From JANQEU01 sp965242805 (lineage in GTDB: Bacteria; Bacteroidota; Bacteroidia; Cytophagales; Cyclobacteriaceae), in the NCBI GenBank assembly GCA_965242805.1, contig CBDETD010000002.1, forward strand, positions 5,704,001 to 5,768,000: DNA of 64,000 bases. The letters are read 5' to 3'. Made by a program: the position numbers and the translations under genes. Positions 1-9,232 of this stretch are shown in pieces. Each line of letters begins with the position of its first letter. Position 1 is the first letter of the stretch. The notes below the pieces were generated by a model. It was not told where the DNA came from, did no database searches, and saw nothing but the letters and a program-made list of their open reading frames with translations.

Positions 1-1
1 C

Positions 2-1252
2 CGGAGTTTTATTGAAAGAGACCTGGATGTATTGGATCAGCCTTATCCTGGATCGCGGAAATACCCTAACCGAATTAAAATGGATCGAGAAGATCTTGGA
101 GGAGGTATTGCCCATTACGAATTTGAAGTAACACTCGGGGATCATGAGTTCGACATTATCCGGATCCATCGGGTGGTTCGGGAAAGCAGACCTTACAGGC
201 CTATCAAAACAGTAGGGGACGTTTTTATGATCCATGGGGCTATTCAGGACTTCGAAGATATATTTCTGGTTGCGGGAGCGGAAGTGGTTAACGACCAGAC
301 ATCTTCACCCTACTACCTGGCAGCTAATGATATTGATGTTTGGGGTATAGATATGGCCTGGACGAGGGTACCTATTGAAACCACAGATTTCACCTTTATG
401 CAAGGATGGGGAATGGAACGGGATATAGATCATGCCCTAAGAGCTTTGTCACTGGCCAGAGTCATTCGAGGACTAACTGGTCAGGGTTTTGGTAAAATGA
501 ACCTCCTGGGATTTAGCTATGGACTTTATGTGGGTTATGGAGCAGCAGGAAGAGAAACCCAGATGCACCCGATCTTGCAAAGTGTGGGAGGGCTGATACC
601 TGTGGATAGCCCCCTTAAATATGGGCAGGGGGAATACGAGGCCTGGAGAGATTTGGATTGCGCCGATGCCCTTGATAATAAGAATAGCCTTGACGCGGGT
701 GTGTATCAGAGTGATTGGGGTGTTGGCTTTATCGGTCTTGCGGGCCTTGCACTCAATGCTCCCGATGAACCTTCTCCGGTTATTCCCGGATTGACCAACG
801 CACAAGCACTGATCTTTATCGGATCCGCTCCATCAAGTCCGGAGATTTCCTGGCACTTCTTTGGTGGAAGTCAAGGCACTTTGACTTATACAGATCCGCT
901 TCGCTTTTTCAGGCTAGGTGTTGGATTGTCACCCTATATGCCACTCCAGATACTTTATGAGCTTTCAGCATGTAGTTGCGATGAAGAAGATGTCAGCTTT
1001 GATGACTATGTGAGTGAAATAAGCGTACCCATCTTTTACATTGGTGCTAATGGTGGAACTGGTGAGGTCGGTGAATTCTCTGCTACAATTACCGCTAGCA
1101 ATGATATATCAAGCCATGTTGTATCCTTAGGGGTCGATGCAACGGTTGACTTTGGACATGCTGATCTCTGGATGGGGTATGATGCCAATATACTTGTCTG
1201 GGAGGAATTGCGTGGATGGTTGGTGAATCACAGCGCGCATGTGACATTTTAA
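2..1252 (+). CDS. alpha/beta hydrolase, 5' end cut by window edge
   Basis: The frame is open from the first bases of the window, so the N-terminus is missing; a TTG at 32 is only the first possible start inside the window. The protein has an alpha/beta-hydrolase layout: an early strand followed by HGA (FMIHGA), a nucleophile elbow GFSYG (Ser about residue 162 counted from base 32) and a late DFGHADL that would carry the catalytic His (about 376). The acid residue is not obvious. Substrate unknown; the region after the elbow is long and rich in Gly, Pro and acidic residues, like a lid or insert. It lies 75 bp upstream of, and in the same direction as, a fusion protein that ends in another hydrolase with a G-x-S-Y-G elbow, so the two may act together (inference). 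Confidence 0.7.
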   Translation, partial: RSFIERDLDVLDQPYPGSRKYPNRIKMDREDLGGGIAHYEFEVTLGDHEFDIIRIHRVVRESRPYRPIKTVGDVFMIHGAIQDFEDIFLVAGAEVVNDQTSSPYYLAANDIDVWGIDMAWTRVPIETTDFTFMQGWGMERDIDHALRALSLARVIRGLTGQGFGKMNLLGFSYGLYVGYGAAGRETQMHPILQSVGGLIPVDSPLKYGQGEYEAWRDLDCADALDNKNSLDAGVYQSDWGVGFIGLAGLALNAPDEPSPVIPGLTNAQALIFIGSAPSSPEISWHFFGGSQGTLTYTDPLRFFRLGVGLSPYMPLQILYELSACSCDEEDVSFDDYVSEISVPIFYIGANGGTGEVGEFSATITASNDISSHVVSLGVDATVDFGHADLWMGYDANILVWEELRGWLVNHSAHVTF

Positions 1253-1327
1253 CTTCTAATTATCAACAAGATTGATGCAGGGTTTCTTTTAAAATACTGC
1301 ACGTAGTTGATCAAACAACACTAGATC

Positions 1328-3982
1328 ATGCCTCAACATAAACAATTTGCTGCCATCATGTTCACGGATGTGGTTGGATATACCGCGATGATGGAAATGG
1401 ACGAAGAAGCGGCACTGAGAATAACCCAGCAAAATCACAAAATCCAAAAAACATTTTTGGAACAACACAATGGACATTTTGTGAAAGAACTGGGAGATGG
1501 TATGCTGGCCTACTTTGAATCATCCGCCGATGCTATTCATTGCAGTACAGATATCCAGAAAATGGTAACTGATCAATCTGAAGTATCCCTTCGAATAGGA
1601 TTGCACCAGGCTGAGATCATCGTTGAGAATGGGGATATCTATGGGGATGGTGTAAATATCGCATCGCGTATTCAGGCTTTGGCGGAACCTGGTGGAATAT
1701 ATATATCACAAGCTGTCCAAAATTCATTGCCTGAATTTGAAACAACACACCTCGGAAAAGCGAAATTCAAGAATGTAAGAGATCTTATTGAGATCTACGC
1801 TGTTCAAGGTGATGGATTGCCTGAACCTTCAATAAAACGATTCAAGGAGCTTGCGATCCCCAGGAAGAAATTCCCAGTCCTTCCTACAATAGTGATTTTC
1901 TTGGCGATGGTGTCGCTTGCTTTGATCACGATGAGATATCTCGACAAGCGGGCTAAAATGATTAAAGCGGAAGCAAGTCTCGATGAGGTCCAGAGGCTTG
2001 TGAATGACAACTGGAGGGACTTTACAGAAGCTTATTACCTGGCAAAAGATGCTGAGGTGTTTATTCCTGATAATGAACGATTACGTGATCTTATTTCCCA
2101 GACCTCCACCCAAATTGACATCTCCTCGGAGCCTCCTGGAGCTAAGGTGTTCATAAAACCTTACAATCGTCCGGATTATGAATGGCGAAGTATGGGAACG
2201 ACCCCTTTAGATTCTGTTCAGGTTCCAATTGGGATCTTCCGATGGAAATTGGAAAAAGAAGGTTATGAACCTGTTTTGGGCGTTGATGCTACTTTCGATT
2301 TTGGAAATCCTGCCCGTTGGTTAAGGTCCGAGTGGTTTGTGGGTAGAAATTTTCACCGTATTCTCGATCCAGAGGATTCTATTTCCTTAGATATGGTGCG
2401 AGTGACGGGTGCATCCAAGCCCTATGGGTATATTCAAGATTTCTTCATAGACAAATTTGAGGTGACTAATGAAAAATACAAGGAGTTTATTGATCAAGGA
2501 GGTTATGATGAGCCCGATTACTGGATACATTTGAGGGCTGACTATGACAAGGATTGGCCCGAAGTCCTGAAGACTCTAGTGGATAAAACGGGGCAGTCAG
2601 GACCATCCACATGGATCAACCAGGAATATCCTTCCGGACTTGATAACTATCCAGTTACGGGTGTTAGCTGGTATGAGGCCAATGCGTATGCCGAGTTTGC
2701 CGAAAAATCTTTACCCACAAAAGATCATTGGGGACTGGCCCGGGGCGAGAACTCCAACATCATTGCATGGCCCCAACTTGGTGGTAATGCCATTTTCTCT
2801 CCATTTAGTAATTTCCACGGAGAGGGACCCGTAGCCGTTGGTAGTAAACCAGGTATCACTGCGTTTGGGGCATATGATATGGCGGGAAATGTGAGGGAAT
2901 GGTGCTGGAATGAATCTCCTAACGGAAGATGGATGCGAGGTGGTGGATGGACGGATAACCCATATATGTTCACCAGTCCCAGCCAGGCCGATCCATTGGA
3001 TCGCACAGAAAGAAATGGTTTTCGATGTGCGAAATATTTCAACGTCGAAGCCATTCCGGAGGAGGCCTTCATGTGGTCCGAAGACAACATTTATTTTCGA
3101 AAAAAGCCGTTACCGGAACCTGTTTCTAATCCAGTGTTCGAAACATTCAAGACCTTCTATGAATATGATCCACGCGACTTGAACGAGGAGATTATTTTCA
3201 GGGATGCAAATGAAAGAGGATGGACCCTGGAAAAAGTGGCATTTAATGCGGCATATGGTTATGAAAGAGTTTATGCTTATTTGTTTCTGCCTGCAAATGC
3301 TAAACCTCCCTATCAAACGGTAATTTACGGGCCTGGTAGTGGTGTATTCTACCAGAAAAGCAGCGAGAGTATTGAGGACTATTACGAATTTCCTGCTTTC
3401 CTGGAGTTCTATGTTAAAAGCGGCAGGGCAGTAGTATTTCCAATTATCAAAGGATCCTTTGAACGTGGAGATGAGTGGACCTACACAACAAATTTCGGTC
3501 GCAATCCCACTCACGAATTCACGAGTTTCATCACCATGGTGATCAAAGACTATCGGAGATGCCTGGATTATTTAGAAACCCGTGAGGATTTTGATATGTC
3601 AAAAATTGCCTTTTACGGAATGAGCTACGGCCCATATCTGGGAGGGTTGCTGACGGCAGTTGAATCGCGTATCAATCTCAACATTTTCTACGCAGGCGGT
3701 TTGGAACCAATCGGCCGGCCGGAAGTAAACATGACTCATTTCCTGCCCAGGATAATAATTCCAACTTTATTGATCAATGGTAAGTATGATTCAGTTTTTC
3801 CACTTGAAAAGTGCATATTGTCCATGTTCAACTTACTGGGTACTCCTGAAAACAGTAAACGCCTCGTGCTATTTGATAGTGATCATCTCGCTCCCCGAGA
3901 GGATCTGGTTCGGGAAACATTATTCTGGCTGGATGAACATTTCGGACAAGTACTTTACGTAGGAGACATACAAAGGTTGTGA
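1328..3982 (+). CDS. class III adenylate cyclase-TM-PEGA-SUMF1-alpha/beta hydrolase fusion
   Basis: 884 residues with four modules. (1) Residues 5-160: class III nucleotide cyclase with both metal Asp (D14 in FTDVVGYT, D57 in GDGML), the Lys/Asp pair expected for ATP (K53, D103) and the transition-state Asn/Arg (N110, R114 in VNIASR). It looks catalytically intact and adenylate-specific. (2) A membrane segment near 184-203, then a PEGA-like beta domain about 262-318. (3) A SUMF1/FGE-fold domain about 350-570 (AGNVREWCW, RGGGW, NGFRC) without the redox Cys pair of true formylglycine-generating enzymes. (4) A C-terminal peptidase/dienelactone-hydrolase-like domain with a plausible triad S766 (GMSYG), D821, H853. 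The cyclase should be cytoplasmic and the rest periplasmic. The layout resembles the kinase-SUMF1-hydrolase proteins known from other bacteria, with a cyclase in place of the kinase (recollection, not searched). Confidence 0.85.
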   Translation: MPQHKQFAAIMFTDVVGYTAMMEMDEEAALRITQQNHKIQKTFLEQHNGHFVKELGDGMLAYFESSADAIHCSTDIQKMVTDQSEVSLRIGLHQAEIIVENGDIYGDGVNIASRIQALAEPGGIYISQAVQNSLPEFETTHLGKAKFKNVRDLIEIYAVQGDGLPEPSIKRFKELAIPRKKFPVLPTIVIFLAMVSLALITMRYLDKRAKMIKAEASLDEVQRLVNDNWRDFTEAYYLAKDAEVFIPDNERLRDLISQTSTQIDISSEPPGAKVFIKPYNRPDYEWRSMGTTPLDSVQVPIGIFRWKLEKEGYEPVLGVDATFDFGNPARWLRSEWFVGRNFHRILDPEDSISLDMVRVTGASKPYGYIQDFFIDKFEVTNEKYKEFIDQGGYDEPDYWIHLRADYDKDWPEVLKTLVDKTGQSGPSTWINQEYPSGLDNYPVTGVSWYEANAYAEFAEKSLPTKDHWGLARGENSNIIAWPQLGGNAIFSPFSNFHGEGPVAVGSKPGITAFGAYDMAGNVREWCWNESPNGRWMRGGGWTDNPYMFTSPSQADPLDRTERNGFRCAKYFNVEAIPEEAFMWSEDNIYFRKKPLPEPVSNPVFETFKTFYEYDPRDLNEEIIFRDANERGWTLEKVAFNAAYGYERVYAYLFLPANAKPPYQTVIYGPGSGVFYQKSSESIEDYYEFPAFLEFYVKSGRAVVFPIIKGSFERGDEWTYTTNFGRNPTHEFTSFITMVIKDYRRCLDYLETREDFDMSKIAFYGMSYGPYLGGLLTAVESRINLNIFYAGGLEPIGRPEVNMTHFLPRIIIPTLLINGKYDSVFPLEKCILSMFNLLGTPENSKRLVLFDSDHLAPREDLVRETLFWLDEHFGQVLYVGDIQRL

Positions 3983-4039
3983 TCTAGGTAATCCAGGATC
4001 AAGGCTTTCAGTTTCCAGTTTGACCTTCAGCCTGGAAGT

Positions 4040-4072
4040 CTCTCAGAGTCCTCTAACGAGAGACTCTGAGAG
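4040..4072. terminator. perfect 11-bp hairpin between convergent genes
   Basis: CTCTCAGAGTC at 4040-4050 pairs with GACTCTGAGAG at 4062-4072, with three further pairs possible inside. It lies between the cyclase fusion (plus) and the papain-like gene (minus). Neither side has a clear U-tract, so it could be a bidirectional terminator or just a repeat hairpin. Confidence 0.4.
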
Positions 4073-4091
4073 GTAGAAAATTTTGAAATGG

Positions 4092-5666
4092 TTATGGTTT
4101 GTTCAAATATATCTTTGTCTTCTCGATAACCCGGTGATCATCATACACAAGGACGATCGCAATACCGGAGTATTGGATGGTAGGTGGATTAATGGATCCG
4201 CTCCTTGTTGTTTTGCCTTGATCCAAGAGCTTGCCATTTATTGAAATTATTTTATAGGATAATTTATCCTGTGTTGTGAATTGGTCCGTCAAATCACCTG
4301 TTTCAAGTGGGGCGTACAATAATGCCCCTCCACCACAGTATGGAGCAGAGGTTGATCCATAAAGGGTACTCCATGAACTGTAACCACATGAACCATATTT
4401 GGCCCTTACCTTGAAGGTTAGAAACGTTGTCCAGGGTGCAGAGGAAGTTCGTACAAAAACGGTTGGAGTACCATTACCACTCAATAATGTAGCTCCAGAT
4501 ATGCTCCAATTATAGGTGGTTTGAGGATAGACTGGATTTTGATTGTCTATCACCTCCAACTCCAGAACCGTATTAGGACATGTCTGTCCGTTTGACCAAT
4601 CAGGGCTCAATACAGCAATCCCTTGTGGCTGCTTGCTGGCCCCTAGCACAGTAAGCTGACGAGAATCACTGCAAGCATTACCTGACTCCGAAAAAGTGAC
4701 GGAAAGGGTACCGGTCCCATCACTACAGTACAATGGTTTTACGGAAACCGAACTTTGGGAATTACTTACAATTGAAAGGTTGCCATCCACTGACCATTGA
4801 ACGTTTTGGATTGTTGAAGAGGAATAAGGTGATAACATATAGGAAGTTTGCCCGGAAACGACATTTCCTCCAGTAATTTCAGATTGACAGGTTTGTGGTT
4901 GTGGTTGATTGGAGGTGATTGTACCGGTCAAGTAATAGTATCTTTGAATTTTGTCAATAGGGATTTCTTCCAGTTTGTTTCCCGGATCACCTGGCCAGCT
5001 ATCTTTAAATCGCCACTTAGACCCCGAGTAACCGTATACAAATACCGCATGTGCAAGTCCATCCCGATAATTGTCGATAAATACAATGAGGCCTCTTTTC
5101 TGGTTTAAGTGCCCTTTCATTTCCAGAATATTGGGAGTAGTGTCCTTCACCCATCCGATATCACCGGATGAATAGGTATACTTGTAATCAGTGAAAGATT
5201 CTACAACAAACCTCTTATTTTGGTCATCATAACAATTGCCTTCCGTACCTGAAAGTCGGTAGTATTGGGTTTTTACGCTACAAAAGTCAAAGTCTGCAAT
5301 GCCTTTGACCAATGGATCATTAATGTTTGGAAGGTCAGCTGTACTTGCTGGTTTAAACGCTTCATTTCGTCCATAAACTCCGTAGTCTTTAGCATGCTGT
5401 ATGACTTTTTGCACCATGATATCTCCATTTCCTGTTCTGGAGCCGAGGACATCGGTACTGTATAAATTCCATTCATAAAAATCTGCATCTGGGAAATCTT
5501 CAATGGCCTTGGATTCCAGGGCTGCTACAACAGCAAAAATGTAGCAAGGACCTTGAACAATTTGGTCATGAGTTGGGGAGGAATATGGAACCTGTGAATT
5601 TAGGGATTGATGAACTAGTAGAAAGAGTATTGTAAAGGCTTTAGTTGGTTTAAATAGGTGATTCAT
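4092..5666 (-). CDS. secreted papain-like protein with T9SS type A sorting domain
   Basis: 524 residues with an N-terminal signal peptide (hydrophobic 9-19, cleavage near SLNSQ). Residues about 30-250 resemble a C1 papain-type peptidase: oxyanion Gln and nucleophile in VQGPCYIF (Q38, C41), the His in GLAHAVFVYGY (H206), and the third-residue motif FKDSWPG where papain has KNSWG, so the catalytic Asn is Asp here (D222). The middle has PKD/Ig-like beta domains with several Cys. The last 75 or so residues (SYKIISINGKLLDQG, ending EKTKIYLNKP) look like a type A C-terminal signal for export and surface attachment by the type IX system. Likely a surface or extracellular peptidase or a binding-only relative. 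No neighbour suggests a partner. Confidence 0.75.
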   Translation of the reverse strand: MNHLFKPTKAFTILFLLVHQSLNSQVPYSSPTHDQIVQGPCYIFAVVAALESKAIEDFPDADFYEWNLYSTDVLGSRTGNGDIMVQKVIQHAKDYGVYGRNEAFKPASTADLPNINDPLVKGIADFDFCSVKTQYYRLSGTEGNCYDDQNKRFVVESFTDYKYTYSSGDIGWVKDTTPNILEMKGHLNQKRGLIVFIDNYRDGLAHAVFVYGYSGSKWRFKDSWPGDPGNKLEEIPIDKIQRYYYLTGTITSNQPQPQTCQSEITGGNVVSGQTSYMLSPYSSSTIQNVQWSVDGNLSIVSNSQSSVSVKPLYCSDGTGTLSVTFSESGNACSDSRQLTVLGASKQPQGIAVLSPDWSNGQTCPNTVLELEVIDNQNPVYPQTTYNWSISGATLLSGNGTPTVFVRTSSAPWTTFLTFKVRAKYGSCGYSSWSTLYGSTSAPYCGGGALLYAPLETGDLTDQFTTQDKLSYKIISINGKLLDQGKTTRSGSINPPTIQYSGIAIVLVYDDHRVIEKTKIYLNKP

Positions 5667-5993
5667 AGCTTTTTTTATTATTAATTTATCGAAATAAACC
5701 GTTATTAACTAATGAATTCTAGTTGGAGATAAAGCATTATCATCTAGATTATCATTTTATCCTTGTCGAGTGGTACGTTATTTTTTGACTAATTGTACAG
5801 TGGTGCTTCCTGGTAAGAAAAGAATTAAATCAGGTATGAAAACCAGAGCAGAAATTTGTTCATCGGCAGTATCTGTGAAGTGAGTGTTCAATAGTCGAAA
5901 AATGGTAGATTGATTTTCATAATTTTCTTCAATTGGACAATGACCTAGGTCATGGACGAGACTTTCTAAAGGAGTAAGAAATATATTATCGGA
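5667..5993. other. intergenic, no supported gene
   Basis: AT-rich spacer between the divergent papain-like gene and the large lipoprotein gene. An 88-codon minus-strand frame crosses it (5778-6044), but it starts at GTG, has no recognisable domain and covers the likely lipoprotein promoter. Nothing else stands out apart from a short direct repeat (ATTATCAT twice, near 5735-5755). Confidence 0.4.
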
Positions 5994-6024
5994 TTGGAAT
6001 ATCAACGATACCGAAATATATTTA
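5994..6024 (+). promoter_or_regulatory. candidate Bacteroidota promoter for the lipoprotein gene
   Basis: TTG at 5994-5996 and TATATTTA at 6017-6024, separated by 20 bp, match the phylum's -33 TTG / -7 TAnnTTTG pattern with one mismatch in the -7 box. Transcription would start near 6030, which favours the TTG at 6053 over the one at 6032 as translation start. Confidence 0.35.
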
Positions 6025-6052
6025 ATGATAGTTGAGTATACCACAAGTCACT

Positions 6053-8146
6053 TTGAAGAGAATATCTGTTCTTTACCTAATCTTAATCCTGGTCTGTTGC
6101 CAGCAGGATGATATGAAAATAAGTGAAGAAACTTTTGACCCTGACCGCCCCCAAATTACTTTGACTTCAGCCAATGAACCCTTAAGTACATTCCAATTGA
6201 TAACAATTATGACAGAGGGACTGGTGGATAGTGATAAATATCGAGGACTTGTCGGGCAAATACCAACTGAGTTGTACAGAACATCTGATTCAACCCTCGC
6301 ATTGATAGTTCCTGAAGTTCCCATTGGATTTCATCAGTTGATTTCGGAATTTTCTTCAGACAATCTGTTGTTAAATGTTGCTAAGATCACAAGTCTTTCT
6401 TCTAACCCAGATGAGATAATTGATTTAGCAATTGAAAGGCTCAATTCAGAAATCGATGACCTTGGTTTTTTGATCACTGACTCCGTTGAGGTTTATGGTC
6501 AGATTAATGATCTGGTGGAAGTACTTGTAAACCTTGATGATGCTGATAAGGTATTAGCAGCAAAGATCTATTTGGCGAATCAACAGAGTGTTGAAAATCT
6601 TGTTCAAGCCATCGCTGATTTTCAAGAATCTACTGGGCGTATCGGACAAGAGAATGTTTGTGGAGAGTTCGACACCGATTTTGATTTTGTGGCGTGCCTG
6701 GAAAGGAATAATGAAAGTTTTAGCCAAAATATTCTCTCCAATTCCCTCAAGCAGTTTGGGAACAGCCTGAGGGCTTTTGGTAGTAAGGGTTTTAAATATT
6801 ACCTCGGAACTACATTAACATATCTTAGGCATTATACTGTACTTGTTGATTATATGGAGGCTTTATATGACAGTTTTGAAAAGAAGATTGTTCCAGAATT
6901 CCTTGATATTGTAATGGATCAATCGGATGGAAGATTGGATAATTTGGTTCTCGAAGAAAATGAAGAGCTGTTGTTTCAAGTTGCGGTGCGGAAACGTCCC
7001 ATATCTCGTGATGACATAAATTCTGATAATAATGTGTTACGTTCAGTTGCAAATAGCCTTTTTGACATTGAGTTGGACATGTCCGAAATGGGAATATCTT
7101 CGGATCTGTTTCATACTTCTCAGTATTCAGCCTCGACCCCTGAATTGCAATATCTCTCGGTCGAAATTTTTGATAATGAAAATGTGAGGGGGCATATTTC
7201 GAAGACTGAAGACAAAACAACCTTTGCTATAAGTTTCGATACAGATGAACCAACAGACCAGCAGTTCTTCTATCGTCTGGTTTATGATAATGGAGTGTCA
7301 AGAGTCCACACAATGGGCTATGGTGCGGAATTAGACATTCAGAAACCTTCTTTGGAAATCTTGAATCTTGATACTGGCTTTATTCATCAGGTATCCGCTG
7401 GTCAACCTGTGGAAATTGAATTCCTCCTACGTGATGAGTTAGGCAACCCGTTATCCGGGGAGGATATCAGGGCCCAAATAATTGACAGGAATGATCCAAA
7501 TAATAAAAGAAGTGTCTTCAATACAAGATTTACTGGTTCCAAGTGTGATGATAATTCTGTCAGTGGAGTGACCTGCTGGGTAGATTCCCTATCTCAGATG
7601 ACAACTGACGAAGATGGAACCGGCCATCTTACATGGATACCAGTTGGTCAACTGACTTCGGGGAATTTGGAGGACAAGGTCTTTCTAAGGATTTATGTTC
7701 CATATAAGCGTGATCTGCTTCCTTCTCCGGAAGCCCAGGTTGCATTCGATATCAAATTTCCACAACTCCAAGTGCTAGGTGGGTTGGATCAGAATTTTAT
7801 GTGTGAGGAGGAGAGCGACCCCATAGATTTTCAACTTGTGGATAACCTTGGCTCTCCTTTTGTAGGTGTACCGGTAGAAGCTTACACTCTACACTACAAG
7901 GATAGCACTGAACATGATATTTGGGGATGGTACTTCAGTACAGGAAGTGAGGAAATCGTCTTGGATGACAACGGTTTTTTTAACTATAGTTTTCCTGTTG
8001 ATTCCGAAGAAATCGTGAGGGACAGTGTGAGCAATGAAATTATCTCTTGCAAATGCTGGGAGGATTATAAGCTTGTCATTCGGATTCCGAATCTGAATTA
8101 CTCTACCGGAGGATTTCAATTTGATATTGATTGTGTTGGAAACTGA
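6053..8146 (+). CDS. large lipoprotein of unknown function with Ig-like domains
   Basis: About 697 residues. The frame opens just after a TAG at 6029. No ATG precedes the hydrophobic segment, so initiation must be at a TTG: 6032 or, more likely, 6053, which gives a compact lipoprotein signal (MKRISVLYL then LILVCC, lipid on one of the two Cys). Residues about 90-310 look helical; residues about 330 to the end look like several beta-sandwich domains (for example QPVEIEFLLRDELGNPL and DPIDFQLVDNLGSPF, two related Ig-like starts) with scattered Cys pairs. No enzyme motif seen. Probably anchored in the outer membrane. It stands alone, with its own promoter candidate just upstream. Confidence 0.75.
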   Translation: MKRISVLYLILILVCCQQDDMKISEETFDPDRPQITLTSANEPLSTFQLITIMTEGLVDSDKYRGLVGQIPTELYRTSDSTLALIVPEVPIGFHQLISEFSSDNLLLNVAKITSLSSNPDEIIDLAIERLNSEIDDLGFLITDSVEVYGQINDLVEVLVNLDDADKVLAAKIYLANQQSVENLVQAIADFQESTGRIGQENVCGEFDTDFDFVACLERNNESFSQNILSNSLKQFGNSLRAFGSKGFKYYLGTTLTYLRHYTVLVDYMEALYDSFEKKIVPEFLDIVMDQSDGRLDNLVLEENEELLFQVAVRKRPISRDDINSDNNVLRSVANSLFDIELDMSEMGISSDLFHTSQYSASTPELQYLSVEIFDNENVRGHISKTEDKTTFAISFDTDEPTDQQFFYRLVYDNGVSRVHTMGYGAELDIQKPSLEILNLDTGFIHQVSAGQPVEIEFLLRDELGNPLSGEDIRAQIIDRNDPNNKRSVFNTRFTGSKCDDNSVSGVTCWVDSLSQMTTDEDGTGHLTWIPVGQLTSGNLEDKVFLRIYVPYKRDLLPSPEAQVAFDIKFPQLQVLGGLDQNFMCEEESDPIDFQLVDNLGSPFVGVPVEAYTLHYKDSTEHDIWGWYFSTGSEEIVLDDNGFFNYSFPVDSEEIVRDSVSNEIISCKCWEDYKLVIRIPNLNYSTGGFQFDIDCVGN

Positions 8147-8227
8147 ATGTCGTTTTTGGTCTTGGAGTTAATGGAAGTGATTGGAGTTCATTGATTTGAA
8201 CAAAATCATCTAAAAAAACGAAGCTTC

Positions 8228-8258
8228 TTTGAAGGATCTTTTTTGGATTATATCTTCG
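8228..8258 (+). promoter_or_regulatory. candidate promoter for the bestrophin gene
   Basis: TTTG at 8228-8231, a 19-bp spacer, then TATCTTCG at 8251-8258: the Bacteroidota TTTG-N19-TAnnTTTG pattern with one mismatch. The start codon is 30 bp downstream of the -7 box. Confidence 0.45.
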
Positions 8259-8287
8259 GATAAGTTTACCACCTAAACCATCCGATT

Positions 8288-9232
8288 ATGATCGTATACG
8301 ATTCCAAGAAATGGATCTGGTTCTTTATCAGCCTTATCAAAACCTTCAAACAGAGTTATAACCTAAGGCAGTTGGTCCGTTTAATGATCTACTGTTTCCT
8401 GTACACCTCAATAGTTACTTTTCTTATCATGAAATACTTGAAAGATAGTTACTATGTTGATGAATTGTTCTTATCACTGATTGGGGTGATCCTATCGCTC
8501 TTCCTTGTTTATCGGCTCAATACGGGATATGACCGATGGTGGCAGGGCCGTCAGGCATGGGGGAAATTAGTTAACAGTTCACGACGAATTGCCTTGCATC
8601 TAAATACCATTCTTCCCGAAGATGATAGAAAGACAAGGAAGTTCATGTGTCGACATATTTCAAATTTTAGCACATCGCTGGTCTGGCACCTTCGAGACAT
8701 GCCTCATGAAGCTGAGTACATTATCGCAAAAGATGAGACAAGATCCATGATTACATCTTCAGACCATCATCCCAACAGGGTGGCTTCATTTCTTTTCGAG
8801 AGAGTGGAAACAACTTTCAAGGCCGGGGAGATCAACGATTTCGATAAGATGCAGGTAAAAGATCAGCTAAATGATTTTATCGAGGTACTGGGGATCTGTG
8901 AACGGATCAAGAAAACACCTATTCCGTTTTCTCACAGCACCTTCATCAAGATCTTTATTTTAATTTACATCCTGGTACTACCATTTGGTTTGATCAATAC
9001 TTTCGAGTACCTAACCATACCAGCAGTGATGGTTATGGTGTTTGCGATGTTGGGGATAGAGGTTATTTCTGAGGAGATTGAGAATCCATTTGGTCTTGAT
9101 GCTAATGACCTTCCAACCGGTCAGATTTCCCAAACGATACGAAAGAACGTCTACGAAATCATGAATGTAAACCTTAAAGATCAGTTCGTGATGCCCGAAC
9201 AGGTGTTGAAAGAAGCAGATATACTTCATTAA
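8288..9232 (+). CDS. bestrophin-family anion channel
   Basis: 314 residues that match the bacterial bestrophin family (UPF0187/YneE-like) across their length. Diagnostic stretches are the arginine-rich NTGYDRWWQGRQAWG with VNSSRR after the second membrane helix, and the C-terminal EIENPFGLDANDLP, the acidic segment that in animal bestrophins forms the Ca2+ clasp. Membrane helices lie about 35-50, 58-76, 220-240 and 245-265. Known members are pentameric chloride or cation channels in the inner membrane. It is a single-gene unit with its own promoter candidate; neighbours give no hint of a specific role. Confidence 0.93.
   Translation: MIVYDSKKWIWFFISLIKTFKQSYNLRQLVRLMIYCFLYTSIVTFLIMKYLKDSYYVDELFLSLIGVILSLFLVYRLNTGYDRWWQGRQAWGKLVNSSRRIALHLNTILPEDDRKTRKFMCRHISNFSTSLVWHLRDMPHEAEYIIAKDETRSMITSSDHHPNRVASFLFERVETTFKAGEINDFDKMQVKDQLNDFIEVLGICERIKKTPIPFSHSTFIKIFILIYILVLPFGLINTFEYLTIPAVMVMVFAMLGIEVISEEIENPFGLDANDLPTGQISQTIRKNVYEIMNVNLKDQFVMPEQVLKEADILH

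Noticed and set aside
2372..3042. Formylglycine-generating enzyme activity of the SUMF1 domain
   Set aside because: The active-site Cys pair of FGE is missing; only the structural GFRC motif remains.
5778..6044. 88-codon minus-strand gene in the 5.7-6.0 kb gap
   Set aside because: GTG start, no recognisable domain or signal, and it covers the candidate promoter of the lipoprotein gene. Conservation testing could revive it.
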